Assembly: GCA_963745975.1 (NCBI GenBank)
Contig: CAVUZJ010000009.1
Span: 1,302,001-1,366,000, forward strand
Origin: JAKAWQ01 sp963745975
GTDB lineage: Bacteria > Pseudomonadota > Alphaproteobacteria > Acetobacterales > Acetobacteraceae
Direction: 5' to 3'
DNA length: 64,000 nt
This document shows, piece by piece, positions 43,856-52,690 of the stretch. Position 1 is the first letter of the stretch. The number at the start of each line of letters is the position of its first letter. Below the pieces are notes generated by a model. That model saw only the letters and a list, made by a program, of their open reading frames with translations, did no database searches and had not been told where the DNA came from. A program made the position numbers and the translations under genes.

Positions 43856-44358
43856 CCGGAGGGCGGGAGCGGTTCGGCCATCGCCGCGAGGAGGGCGAGC
43901 GCGGCGGCGACGCTTGCCGCGCGGACCGCGGCCCGGTCGCCGGGAAAGAGATGCCGCTCGCTCCGCACCTCGCCGCCGAAATGCGCCGCCCCGAGCCAGA
44001 CGAGGCCGACGGGCTTCTGCGGGGTCCCGCCGCCGGGGCCGGCGACGCCGGTGATCGAGACGGCGAGGCTGGCGGAGGAGTTGCGGATCGCACCCGCGGC
44101 CATCTCCTTCGCAACCGCCTCGCTCACCGCGCCCTCGCGTTCGATCAGCGCGGCGGGCACGCCGAGCATCGTCTCCTTGGCCTCGTTCGAGTAGGTGACG
44201 AAGCCGCGCTCGAACACGTCCGACGAGCCGGGGATGGACGTGAGCGCGGCCGCGACAAGCCCGCCGGTGCAGCTCTCGGCCGCGGCGAGCTTGAGGCCGC
44301 GCGCGCGGCAGAGCGCGAGCAGGAGGGCGGCCTCGCCCAGCACCGCCTCGCTCAGCAT
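43852..44358 (-). CDS. pncC: CinA C-terminal family, nicotinamide-nucleotide amidase
   Basis: This 168-residue stand-alone CinA C-terminal domain hydrolyses nicotinamide mononucleotide to nicotinic acid mononucleotide in the NAD salvage cycle. Family motifs are KLAAAESCTGGLVAAALTSIPGSSDVF, with the catalytic Ser/Thr, GFVTYSNEAKETMLGV and LAVSITGVAGPGGGTPQKPVGLVW. There is no N-terminal CinA domain, as in E. coli YgaD/PncC. It lies 10 bp after the threonine aldolase gene. Confidence 0.9.
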   Translation of the reverse strand: MLSEAVLGEAALLLALCRARGLKLAAAESCTGGLVAAALTSIPGSSDVFERGFVTYSNEAKETMLGVPAALIEREGAVSEAVAKEMAAGAIRNSSASLAVSITGVAGPGGGTPQKPVGLVWLGAAHFGGEVRSERHLFPGDRAAVRAASVAAALALLAAMAEPLPPSG

Positions 44359-44368
44359 GAGGGTCCGC

Positions 44369-45448
44369 TCAGGCGGCCATCTCGGCGGCGGCCACCGCGC
44401 GCAGCACGCCGAGCGCCTCGGCGACGCCGGCGCCGTCGATGTCGAGATGAAGGCACGCCCGGCCGCGGAATTTCCCCATGGTGGAGATGCGCACGCCTTG
44501 GCGCAGCGCGCGCCCGGCGAGCGCGTCGGCGGTCATGCCGGTGCCCGAGGTGTCGAAGAAGACGAGGTTGGTCTCGGGCGGCTCGACCGTGATTCCGCGG
44601 ATCTGGGCAAGCCCGCGGGCGAGCGCCTTGGCGTTCTCGTGGTCCTCGGCGAGGCGCTCGATGTTGTGGTCGAGCGCGTAGAGGCAGCCCGCGGCGCAGA
44701 TGCCGCCCTGGCGCATCGAGCCGCCGAGCCGCTGCTTCCAGCGCCAGGCCGCGTCGATGAAGGCCGACGAGCCGGCGAGGACGGCGCCCAGGGGCGCGCC
44801 GAGCCCCTTGGTGAAATCGAGCCAGACGCTGTCGTAGCCGGCGGCCATCTCGTGCGCGGGAACCCCGCTCGCGACGACGGCGTTCATCAGCCGGGCGCCA
44901 TCCATGTGGGTGGCGAGGCCGGCCTCGTGGGCGGCGTCGGCGACGGCGCCGAGGGCGGCGAGCGGCCAGACCGCGCCGCCGCCGAGATTGGAGGTTTGCT
45001 CGACGGCGACGAGCGCCTGCGGCGGGGCGTAGCGGGTGCGTGGGCGGAGCGCGGCCTCGAGGGTCGCGACATCGAAGGTGCCGTGCGGGCCTTCGAGCGG
45101 CACGACGCGGGCGCCGGCGAGCGCCCAGGGCGCGCCGCCCTCCGCGGTCGCGATATGCGCGGTGTTGTGGGCGAGGATCTCATCGCCCGGGCGGCAATGG
45201 GTGAGGATCGCCACCTCGTTGCACATGGTTCCGGAGGGCAGGAAGATTGCCGCCTCCTTGCCGAGAAGCGACGCCATCCGCTCGCAGAGGCGGTTGACCG
45301 TGGGGTCCTGGCCCGCCTGCTCGTCGCCCACCTCGGCGGCCGCGATCGCCGCGCGCATCGGCGCCGTCGGTTTCGTTTGGGTGTCGGAATAGAGATTGAC
45401 GCGGACCGGCGGCAGCGACGGATCCGGCTTCGGCGGCGCATAGGCCAT
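44369..45448 (-). CDS. ltaE: Low-specificity threonine aldolase family protein
   Basis: This 359-residue fold-type-I PLP enzyme splits threonine (or allo-threonine) into glycine and acetaldehyde. It begins VNLYSDTQTKPTAPMRAAIAAAEVGDEQAGQDPTV; the usual form is SDTVTxPT. The segment FLPSGTMCNEVAI, HNTAHI and the PLP lysine in VWLDFTKGLGAPLGAVLAG are present. I chose ATG 45448 because the longer frame overlaps the COQ10-like gene. It is 31 bp after that gene in the same run. Confidence 0.87.
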   Translation of the reverse strand: MAYAPPKPDPSLPPVRVNLYSDTQTKPTAPMRAAIAAAEVGDEQAGQDPTVNRLCERMASLLGKEAAIFLPSGTMCNEVAILTHCRPGDEILAHNTAHIATAEGGAPWALAGARVVPLEGPHGTFDVATLEAALRPRTRYAPPQALVAVEQTSNLGGGAVWPLAALGAVADAAHEAGLATHMDGARLMNAVVASGVPAHEMAAGYDSVWLDFTKGLGAPLGAVLAGSSAFIDAAWRWKQRLGGSMRQGGICAAGCLYALDHNIERLAEDHENAKALARGLAQIRGITVEPPETNLVFFDTSGTGMTADALAGRALRQGVRISTMGKFRGRACLHLDIDGAGVAEALGVLRAVAAAEMAA

Positions 45449-45479
45449 GGCATTGTCCCTTTCGTAGCGGCGAGGAAAA

Positions 45480-45974
45480 TCAGCGCGTGAGGGCCTTCGG
45501 GGCCGCGGCGGCCACTTCGAGCGTGGCCGGCGGGGGCCCATAGACCTCGCCCGCCCGCTTGCGGAAGGCTTTCACCATCCGCCGCACCGCCTCGCCGAAG
45601 ACGACGCCCACGGCTTTTTTGAGGATGCGGCTGCGGAATTCGAAGGCGACGAAGAAATCGACCTCGCAGCCGCCGGGGCAGCCTTGGGGATCGGAGAGGA
45701 ACACCCACTCGTTGTTGAGAAAGCGGAACGGGCCGTTCTCGTAGCTGACGCGGATGCGGCGCGGGCGCTCCAGCGCCACGCGGCTGGTGAAGCTCTCGCG
45801 GAAAGGGCCGAAGCCGATCGTGAGATCCGCCACCAGCGCGGTCTCGGAGCGGGTGCGCACGCGCGCGCCGACGCACCAGGGGAGGAAGCGCGGGTATTCG
45901 CCCACGTCGGCCACCAGATCGAAGAGTTGATCGGGCCGGTAGGGAACCAGCGTGCGCTCCGCGTATGTCGGCAT
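45480..45974 (-). CDS. COQ10/RatA-family START-domain protein
   Basis: This 164-residue single START-like (polyketide cyclase) domain protein belongs to the family of yeast COQ10 (ubiquinone binding) and E. coli RatA. Typical motifs are YRPDQLFDLVADVGEYPRFLPWC, ENGPFRFLNNEWVFLSD and a C-terminal helix RSRILKKAVGVVFGEAVRRMVKAF. In alphaproteobacteria it is often placed directly after lipA, as here (6 bp). Its role is probably in ubiquinone binding or respiratory function. Confidence 0.9.
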   Translation of the reverse strand: MPTYAERTLVPYRPDQLFDLVADVGEYPRFLPWCVGARVRTRSETALVADLTIGFGPFRESFTSRVALERPRRIRVSYENGPFRFLNNEWVFLSDPQGCPGGCEVDFFVAFEFRSRILKKAVGVVFGEAVRRMVKAFRKRAGEVYGPPPATLEVAAAAPKALTR

Positions 45975-45980
45975 GGCGCG

Positions 45981-46958
45981 CTACGACGCCGCCGCGACCT
46001 CTTTCGCCCGCGCTGCCCTGAGCGCAGCGAAATCGTCGTCCGCGTGATAGGAACTGCGGGTGAGAGGCGAGGCGCTGACGAGGAGGAATCCCTTGCCGCG
46101 CGCGAGCGCTGCGTATTCTGCGAATTCCTCGGGTGGGACGAAGCGCGCCACGGCGGCGTGCTTCACCGTCGGCTGGAGGTACTGGCCGATGGTGAGGAAA
46201 TCGACGCCGGCGACGCGAAGATCATCCATCACCTGGAGGATTTCCGCGCGTTCCTCGCCGAGGCCAACCATCAGGCCGGACTTGGTGAAGAGGGTGGCAT
46301 CGAGCGTCTTCGCGCGATCGAGCAGGCGGAGCGACTGGTAGTAGCGCGCGCCGGGACGGATGGTGGGATAGAGGCGCGGGACCGTCTCGAGATTGTGGTT
46401 GAAGACGTCGGGACGGGCCTCCACCACGCGCTCGAGCGCGCCTGGCTTGCGCAGAAAGTCGGGCGTCAGAACCTCGACCGAGGTGCCGGGAGCCTGGGCG
46501 CGAAGGGCGCGTATGACGGCGGCGAAGTGGCCGGCGCCGCCGTCCGGCAGATCGTCGCGATCGACCGAGGTGATGACCACGTGCCTGAGGCCGAGGCGGG
46601 CGACCGCGTCGGCGACGCGGGTGGGCTCGCCGGCATCGAGCGGGCGGGGCAGGCCGGTCGCAACGTTGCAGAAGCCGCAGGCGCGCGTGCAGACATCGCC
46701 CATGATCATCATGGTGGCGTGGCGCTGGGCCCAGCACTCGCCGATGTTCGGGCAGGCGGCCTCCTCGCAGACGGTGACGAGGCGGTTCTCGCGCATCAGC
46801 GCGCGGGTCTCGTGGTAGATCGGGTGGGTCGGCGCCTTGACCCGGATCCAGGGCGGCTTGCGCTGGATCGGGTTGTCGGCGCGATGCACCTTCTCGGGGT
46901 GGCGCGCGACCGAAGCCGAGCCGCCCTCGCGATGGTCGATCACGATGCGCGTGCTCAT
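45981..46958 (-). CDS. lipA: Lipoyl synthase
   Basis: This 325-residue radical-SAM enzyme inserts two sulfurs into octanoyl groups on lipoyl domains. The auxiliary cluster cysteines are in CEEAACPNIGECW. The radical-SAM triad is CTRACGFC, and the C-terminal RSSYHADD holds the serine ligand. PPWIRVKAP near the start is diagnostic. ATG 46958 is preceded by GTGAGG; a TTG four codons earlier is possible. Placement behind the pyruvate dehydrogenase genes fits its role in arming PdhB and PdhC lipoyl domains. Confidence 0.95.
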   Translation of the reverse strand: MSTRIVIDHREGGSASVARHPEKVHRADNPIQRKPPWIRVKAPTHPIYHETRALMRENRLVTVCEEAACPNIGECWAQRHATMMIMGDVCTRACGFCNVATGLPRPLDAGEPTRVADAVARLGLRHVVITSVDRDDLPDGGAGHFAAVIRALRAQAPGTSVEVLTPDFLRKPGALERVVEARPDVFNHNLETVPRLYPTIRPGARYYQSLRLLDRAKTLDATLFTKSGLMVGLGEERAEILQVMDDLRVAGVDFLTIGQYLQPTVKHAAVARFVPPEEFAEYAALARGKGFLLVSASPLTRSSYHADDDFAALRAARAKEVAAAS

Positions 46959-47031
46959 TGCCTCACCCAAGCGGGACCTCCTGAGGCTGAGAAGTGGCGG
47001 GGATGGCGGGGAGCGTCAAGCGCGCGGTCTC

Positions 47032-48432
47032 TCAGATGTGGAGCACCTTGCCGTAGGCGTCCAGCACTGCCTCGTGCATGGTCTCGCTCACGGTCGGGTG
47101 AGGGAAGATGGTCTCCATCAGCTCGGCCTCCGTGCTCTCGAGCGTCCGGGCGATGGCGAAGCCCTGGATGAGCTCGGTCACCTCGGCGCCGATCATGTGC
47201 GCGCCGAGGAGCTCGCCGGTTTTCGCGTCGAACACCGTCTTCACCATCCCCTCCGGCTCGCCCAGCGCGATCGCCTTGCCGTTGCCGATGAAGGGGAAGT
47301 GCCCGACGCGCACCGCGTGGCCGCGGCGCTTCGCCTCGGCCTCGGTGAGCCCGACCGAGGCGATTTGCGGACGGCAATAGGTGCAGCCCGGGATATTGCT
47401 GGTGTCGAGCGGATGGACATCGTTGAGCCCCGCGATCTTCTCGACGCAGAGCACGCCTTCGTGCATCGCCTTGTGGGCGAGCCAGGGCGGGCCGACGAGA
47501 TCGCCGATCGCGTAGAGCCCGGCCTCGCCGGTGCGGCAGAACTCGTCGATGACGACATGCGTCCGCTCGACCTTCACGCCGGTGCCTTCGAGGCCGATGT
47601 TCTCGACATTGCCGACGATGCCGATCGCCGAGATCACCCGATCGACGGTGATCTCGCGCTTGGCGCCGCCGCCCTCGATGGTCGCGCTGACGCTGTCCGC
47701 GCCTTTCTTCACGGCGGTGACGGAGGCGCCGGTGGCGATCTCGATCCCCTGCTTGGCGAAGGATTTGCGGGCGAAGGCGCTGATCTCCTCGTCCTCCACG
47801 GGGAGGATGCGATCGAGCACCTCGACCAGCGTGACCTTGGCACCCATGTCGCGATAGAAGCTCGCGAACTCGACGCCGATCGCGCCCGAGCCGATGACGA
47901 GGAGCGATTTCGGCATGGCGGGCGGGACCATCGCCTGCCTGTAGGTCCAGATCAGCTTGCCGTCCGCCTCGATCCCCGGCAGCTCGCGCGCGCGGGCGCC
48001 GGTCGCAAGGATGATGTGCGGGGCGGTGATGGCGGGAAGTGCGGTGCCGTTTTTCGCAAGCTGGAGCTTCCCTTTGCCGCCAAGCTTTCCTTCCGCGTCG
48101 AAGACCGTGATCTTGTGCTTCTTCATGAGGTAGCCGACGCCGGAGGAGAGCTGCTTGGCGACCGCGCGCGAACGCTTCACGACCTTCTCGATCTCGAAAC
48201 GCGGGTTCTCGGCGGCGAAGCCGAATTCGCCTAAATGATGGAGGAGATGGTTGATCTCGCTCGTCCGCAGCAGCGCCTTGGTGGGGATGCAGCCCCAGTT
48301 GAGGCAGATGCCGCCCAGATTCTCGCGCTCGACGATCGCCGTCTTCATGCCGAGCTGGGCGGCGCGGATTGCGGCGACATAGCCGCCCGGGCCGGCGCCG
48401 AGCACGATCAGGTCGAAGGATGTGTCGGCCAT
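47032..48432 (-). CDS. lpdA: Dihydrolipoyl dehydrogenase (E3)
   Basis: This 466-residue flavoprotein reoxidises dihydrolipoamide with NAD. It has the FAD motif DLIVLGAGPGGYVAAIRAAQ, redox disulfide in ENLGGICLNWGCIPTKALL, NAD motif LLVIGSGAIGVEFASFYRDMG, AIGDLVGPPWLAHKA, and the interface His-Glu pair in IFPHPTVSETMHEAV. Its start lies 25 nt inside the end of the GNAT gene. A longer frame upstream is a GNAT shadow. Confidence 0.95.
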   Translation of the reverse strand: MADTSFDLIVLGAGPGGYVAAIRAAQLGMKTAIVERENLGGICLNWGCIPTKALLRTSEINHLLHHLGEFGFAAENPRFEIEKVVKRSRAVAKQLSSGVGYLMKKHKITVFDAEGKLGGKGKLQLAKNGTALPAITAPHIILATGARARELPGIEADGKLIWTYRQAMVPPAMPKSLLVIGSGAIGVEFASFYRDMGAKVTLVEVLDRILPVEDEEISAFARKSFAKQGIEIATGASVTAVKKGADSVSATIEGGGAKREITVDRVISAIGIVGNVENIGLEGTGVKVERTHVVIDEFCRTGEAGLYAIGDLVGPPWLAHKAMHEGVLCVEKIAGLNDVHPLDTSNIPGCTYCRPQIASVGLTEAEAKRRGHAVRVGHFPFIGNGKAIALGEPEGMVKTVFDAKTGELLGAHMIGAEVTELIQGFAIARTLESTEAELMETIFPHPTVSETMHEAVLDAYGKVLHI

Positions 48433-48929
48433 GGTCCTCCTTCTCCGGCTGCGAGCGAAGCGAGCGCGGGCCCGCTCAGCCGCTCTATTCTCCACTCCGC
48501 CATCGGCTGCGCGCCCAAGCGTGCATAGAAGCCGATCGCAGGCTTGTTCCAGTCGAGCACCGCCCATTCGAAGCGCGCGCAGCCCTCGGCGAGCGCTCGC
48601 TTTGCGAGGTAGCAGAAAATCGCGCGCCCGATGCCGCGGCCGCGATGCGCGGGCTCGACATAGATGTCCTCGAGATAGAGCCCCGCGCGGCCGGTGAAAG
48701 TGCTGAAGCTGTAGAACCAGAGCGCGAAGCCGACCGCGGTGCCGGCGACATCGGCGAGAAGGGCCCACGCGCGCGCGGGCGTGCCGAAGAGGGCGGCTTC
48801 GAGGTCCGCCTCGGTCGCGCGCACTTCGTGCAGCAGCCGCTCGTATTCGGCGAGCGCGCGGACGAGCCGGAGCAGCGCCGGCACGTCCTCGGGTGCTGCC
48901 GGGCGGAGCGAGAACCCCTCCCCGCTCAC
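48408..48929 (-). CDS. GNAT family N-acetyltransferase within the pdh operon
   Basis: This 173-residue acetyltransferase uses a GTG start at 48929 overlapping the pdhC stop (GTGA). It carries the acetyl-CoA loop VEPAHRGRGIGRAIFCYLAKRAL (V/Q-x-x-R/H-G-x-G-x-A), the preceding LYLEDIYV strand, and the C-terminal LDWNKPAIGFYARLGAQPM. The order LYLEDIYVxPxxRGxGIG and DWNxPAIxFY are like diamine (spermidine/spermine) N-acetyltransferases. Overlap with both pdhC and lpdA ties its expression to the complex. The physiological substrate is unknown; it could be a polyamine, thialysine-like amine or protein. Confidence 0.88.
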   Translation of the reverse strand: MSGEGFSLRPAAPEDVPALLRLVRALAEYERLLHEVRATEADLEAALFGTPARAWALLADVAGTAVGFALWFYSFSTFTGRAGLYLEDIYVEPAHRGRGIGRAIFCYLAKRALAEGCARFEWAVLDWNKPAIGFYARLGAQPMAEWRIERLSGPALASLAAGEGGPWPTHPST

Positions 48930-50221
48930 AGCATCAGGCTCAGCGGGTCTTCGACGATCGCCTTGAAGGCCGAGAGCCACTCCGCGCCGAGCGCGCCGTC
49001 GATCACGCGATGATCGACCGAGAGCGTGATCGTCATCATCGTGGCGATGGCAAGCTGGCCCTCCTTCACCACCGGCCGCTTCTCGCCGGCGCCGACGGCG
49101 AGGATCGCCGCCTGCGGCGGGTTGATGACGGCGGCGAACTCGCGGATGCCGTACATGCCGAGGTTGGAGATCGAGAAGCCGCCGCCCTGGAACTCCTCCG
49201 GCTTGAGCTTTCCCGATTTCGCGCGGGCCGCCAGATCTTTCATCTCGTTGCTGATCGCGGCGAGGCCCTTCTTATCGGCCTTGCGGATGATGGGCGTGAT
49301 GAGGCCGTCCGGGATCGCGACGGCGACACTGATATCGATGTCGTCGTACTCGGCGATGCCTTCCTCGGTGTAGGTCGCGTTCACGCGCGGCACGCGGGCG
49401 ATCGCGATGGCGACGGCCTTGATGACGAGATCGTTGACCGAGAGCTTGAAGGCGGTGGGCCCTTCCTTGGGCGAGCGGGCGTTGAGGTCGGCGCGGAGCT
49501 TGAGCAGCGCATCGAGGGCGATTTCCGCCGAGAGGTAGAAATGGGGGATGGTCTGCTTGCTCTCGGTGAGGCGGCGCGCGATCACCCGGCGCATGGTGGT
49601 GTGCGGGATGAGGCGGTGCGGCGCGGTAATGGGCGCAGGCTTCGCCGCAACCGCCGGCTGGGCCGGGGCCGGCGGCGCTGCAGGCCGGGCCGGCGCCGGC
49701 GTTGGCGTTGGCGCGTGCTCGAGCGCTGCCTCGATATCGGCCTTGACGATCCGCCCATTGGGGCCGGTGCCGGTGAGGCCGGCAAGCTCGAGCCCGGCCT
49801 GGGCGGCCATCCGGCGCGCGAGCGGGGAGACGAAGATGCGCCCGCCGGGGGCGGCGGCGCCGTTGCCGCGCGGAGCGGGAGACGAGGTGACGGAAGCCGG
49901 CGCGGCCGCGGGTGGAGCGGCCGGCAGCGGAGCGGAAGATGGCGCTGCGGGCGGCGGAGGCGCGTCGCTCAGCTTCTCGCCTTCGTCCAGCAGGACCGCG
50001 ATCGGCGCATTGACCGCGACGCCCTGAGTGCCGTCGGGGACGATGATCTTGCCCAGCACGCCTTCGTCCACGGCCTCCACTTCCATCGTCGCCTTGTCGG
50101 TCTCGATCTCGGCGATCACGTCGCCGGCCTTGACCGCATCGCCCTCCTTCTTGAGCCAGCGCGCGAGCGTACCCTCGGTCATCGTCGGGCTGAGCGCAGG
50201 CATCAGGATATTGGTGGACAT
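48926..50221 (-). CDS. pdhC: Pyruvate dehydrogenase E2, dihydrolipoyl acetyltransferase
   Basis: This 431-residue E2 core has one lipoyl domain (about 1-80, lipoyl Lys in EIETDKATMEVEAVDEG) and an Ala/Pro linker. The peripheral-subunit-binding domain is FVSPLARRMAAQAGLELAGL (about 125-160), followed by a second Ala/Pro linker. The catalytic domain has the active-site SVDHRVIDGALGAEWL near the end. It transfers acetyl groups to CoA and organises E1 and E3. It starts 16 bp after pdhB. MSTNILMPALSPTMTEG is the standard start. Confidence 0.95.
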   Translation of the reverse strand: MSTNILMPALSPTMTEGTLARWLKKEGDAVKAGDVIAEIETDKATMEVEAVDEGVLGKIIVPDGTQGVAVNAPIAVLLDEGEKLSDAPPPPAAPSSAPLPAAPPAAAPASVTSSPAPRGNGAAAPGGRIFVSPLARRMAAQAGLELAGLTGTGPNGRIVKADIEAALEHAPTPTPAPARPAAPPAPAQPAVAAKPAPITAPHRLIPHTTMRRVIARRLTESKQTIPHFYLSAEIALDALLKLRADLNARSPKEGPTAFKLSVNDLVIKAVAIAIARVPRVNATYTEEGIAEYDDIDISVAVAIPDGLITPIIRKADKKGLAAISNEMKDLAARAKSGKLKPEEFQGGGFSISNLGMYGIREFAAVINPPQAAILAVGAGEKRPVVKEGQLAIATMMTITLSVDHRVIDGALGAEWLSAFKAIVEDPLSLML

Positions 50222-50237
50222 CGCTCTTCCCCGCCCG

Positions 50238-51596
50238 TCACACGATTTTCCGCACTGCCTCGACAACCCATTCGGGCTGCGGCAGGGCGAGCTTCTCGAG
50301 ATTGGCGGCATAGGGGAGCGGCACGTCCGCGCCATGGATGCGGACGGGCGGCGCGTCGAGCCAGTCGAACGCGTTCTCGATCACCTGCATCGCCACTTCG
50401 GCGCCGATGCCGGCGTAGGGCCATCCCTCCTCGACGGTGACGAGGCGGTTGGTGCGCTTGACGCTCTCGACCACGGTTGCGGTGTCGAGCGGACGCAGCG
50501 TACGGAGATTGATCACCTCGGCCTCGATGCCCTGGCCGGCGAGCGCTTCGGCCGCCGCCATCGCCACGCCCACCATGATGCCGAAGGCGACGAGGGTGAC
50601 GCGGTCGCCGGCGCGCTCGATCTTCGCCTTGCCGAGCGGCAGGGCGAAATCCTCGGCCACCGGACAATCGAAGCTGTGGCCATAGAGAATCTCGTTCTCG
50701 AGGAAGATCACCGGATTGGGATCGCGGATCGCGGTGCGGAGCAGGCCCTTCGCGTCGGCCGACGACCAGGGGGCGGCGACCTTGAGCCCAGGCACGTGGG
50801 CGTACCAGGAGGCGTAGCACTGGCTGTGCTGGGCGGCGACGCGCGCGGCGGCGCCGTTGGGGCCGCGGAAGACGATAGGGCAGCCCATCTGTCCGCCGGA
50901 CATGTAGAGCGTCTTGGTGGCGGAATTGATGATCTGGTCCATCGCCTGCATGGCGAAGTTGAACGTCATGTACTCGACGATCGGGCGCAGGCCGTTGAGC
51001 GCGGCGCCGACGGCAAGCCCGGTGAAGCCGTGCTCGGTGATCGGCGTGTCGATGACGCGGCGGGGGCCGAACTCGTCGAGCATGCCCTGGCTGATCTTGT
51101 AGGCGCCCTGGTACTGGGCGACCTCCTCGCCGATCAGGAAGACGCGCTCGTCGGCGCGCATCTCGGCGATCATCGCCTCGCGGAGCGCGTCGCGGACGGT
51201 GATGTGCTTGACCTCGCCCCATTCCTTCTCCGCCGCCGGTGCAGCGGGCGCGGGCGCGGGAGGCGGCGCCGCCATCGGAACCGGCGCGGGCGCGCGCGCG
51301 ACGGGTGCCTCGGGCTTGGCTGCCGGCGGACTCGCCGGCGGGGTCCCCGTCTCTCCATCGCCGGCGAGCACCGCGATCGGCGTGTTGACCGCCACGCCCT
51401 CAGTGCCCTCCGGCACAAGAATTTGGGCGATCCGTCCCTCGTCCACCGCCTCGACCTCCATCGTCGCCTTGTCGGTCTCGATCTCCGCGATCACGTCGCC
51501 CGAGCGGATCGGATCGCCGACGCCCTTGAGCCAGCGCGCGAGCTTGCCTTCCGTCATCGTGGGCGATAGGGCGGGCATGAGGATCTGGGTCGTCAT
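50238..51596 (-). CDS. pdhB: Pyruvate dehydrogenase E1 beta subunit with lipoyl domain
   Basis: This 452-residue protein carries an N-terminal lipoyl domain (about 1-80, EIETDKATMEVEAVDEG again). An Ala/Pro linker follows (about 85-122), then the E1-beta fold: ITVRDALREAMIAEMRAD, GEEVAQYQGAYKISQGML, RVIDTPITEHGFTGLAVGAAL. E1-beta forms half of the TPP active site. The added lipoyl domain is a known alphaproteobacterial feature, seen for example in Sinorhizobium and Zymomonas. Two lipoyl-bearing subunits therefore exist in the complex. Confidence 0.95.
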   Translation of the reverse strand: MTTQILMPALSPTMTEGKLARWLKGVGDPIRSGDVIAEIETDKATMEVEAVDEGRIAQILVPEGTEGVAVNTPIAVLAGDGETGTPPASPPAAKPEAPVARAPAPVPMAAPPPAPAPAAPAAEKEWGEVKHITVRDALREAMIAEMRADERVFLIGEEVAQYQGAYKISQGMLDEFGPRRVIDTPITEHGFTGLAVGAALNGLRPIVEYMTFNFAMQAMDQIINSATKTLYMSGGQMGCPIVFRGPNGAAARVAAQHSQCYASWYAHVPGLKVAAPWSSADAKGLLRTAIRDPNPVIFLENEILYGHSFDCPVAEDFALPLGKAKIERAGDRVTLVAFGIMVGVAMAAAEALAGQGIEAEVINLRTLRPLDTATVVESVKRTNRLVTVEEGWPYAGIGAEVAMQVIENAFDWLDAPPVRIHGADVPLPYAANLEKLALPQPEWVVEAVRKIV

Positions 51597-51601
51597 CGCT
51601 C

Positions 51602-52612
51602 TCACGCCTCCAAAAGCACGTCCGTGTAGAGATCCGCGGGGTCGGGCTCGGGCGCGCTTTGCGCAAAATCGGCGGCGTCCTGGACGATCTTCTTCACCTC
51701 GTCGTCGATCGCCTTGAGCGACGCCTCGTCGAAATCGAGCGCCATCAGCTTGGCCCGCGCGCCCTCGATGCAATCATGCTCGGTGCGCATCTGCTGGATC
51801 TCCTCGCGCGTGCGATAGCGCGCCGGGTCCGACATCGAATGGCCGCGATAGCGATAGGTCTTCGCCTCCAACAGATATGGTCCCTTGCCGGAGCGGCAAT
51901 GCGCGACCGCGATATCCGCCGCCTCCTTGACCGCGACCACGTCCATTCCATCCACCTGGGCGCCCGGAATTCCCCAGGGCGCGCCGTTGCGCGAGAGATC
52001 CTTCGACGTGGTCGCGCGATCGACGCTCGTGCCCATGCTGTACTTGTTGTTCTCGATCACATAGACGACCGGCAGCTTGAAGAGCGCCGCCATGTTGAAG
52101 CTCTCGTACACCTGGCCCTGGTTGGCGGCGCCCTCGCCGAAAAAAGTGAGGCTCACCCGATCGTTGCCGCGATACCAGTTGCTGAAGCCGAGCCCGGTGC
52201 CGAGGCTCACCTGGGAACCGACGATGCCGTGGCCGCCAAAGAAATTGCGCTCCTTGCTGAACATATGCATCGAGCCGCCCTTGCCGTGCGAATAGCCGGC
52301 ACGGCGGCCGGTAAGCTCGGCCATGACGCCCCGCGGCTCCATGCCGGTGGCCAGCATGTGCCCGTGGTCGCGATAGGAGGTGATCACGAGATCGCCCTCG
52401 CCGACGGCGGCGAGCATGCCGACGACCACCGCCTCCTGGCCGATATAGAGGTGGCAGAACCCGCCGATGAGGCCCATGCCATAGAGCTGCCCCGCCTTCT
52501 CCTCGAAGCGGCGGATCAGCAGCATGTCCCGGTACGCCTTCAGGAGCTGCTCGCGCGGAAGCCCGAGCTCACGCGGCTTGGCCCGCTTCCGACCATCCAA
52601 CGCCTGTGCCAT
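51602..52612 (-). CDS. pdhA: Pyruvate dehydrogenase E1 alpha subunit
   Basis: This 336-residue subunit binds TPP and decarboxylates pyruvate. It shows YRDMLLIRRFEEKAGQLYGMG, GHGIVGSQVSLGTGLGFSN and the TPP motif GEGAANQGQVYESFNMAALFKLPVVYVIENN, where the usual GDG is GEG. The phosphorylation-loop-like RYRGHSMSDPARYRT follows. ATG 52612 has a strong GGAGGA ribosome site. The very long open frame upstream is spurious. First gene of the pdh operon; pdhB follows after 5 bp. Confidence 0.95.
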   Translation of the reverse strand: MAQALDGRKRAKPRELGLPREQLLKAYRDMLLIRRFEEKAGQLYGMGLIGGFCHLYIGQEAVVVGMLAAVGEGDLVITSYRDHGHMLATGMEPRGVMAELTGRRAGYSHGKGGSMHMFSKERNFFGGHGIVGSQVSLGTGLGFSNWYRGNDRVSLTFFGEGAANQGQVYESFNMAALFKLPVVYVIENNKYSMGTSVDRATTSKDLSRNGAPWGIPGAQVDGMDVVAVKEAADIAVAHCRSGKGPYLLEAKTYRYRGHSMSDPARYRTREEIQQMRTEHDCIEGARAKLMALDFDEASLKAIDDEVKKIVQDAADFAQSAPEPDPADLYTDVLLEA

Positions 52613-52690
52613 TCGGCTCCTCCCGCGCTCGTGCCCCGGGAAACTAACGCCCGGCTGCGCTACCCAACAAGGGACGCTCGCCGATAAATC

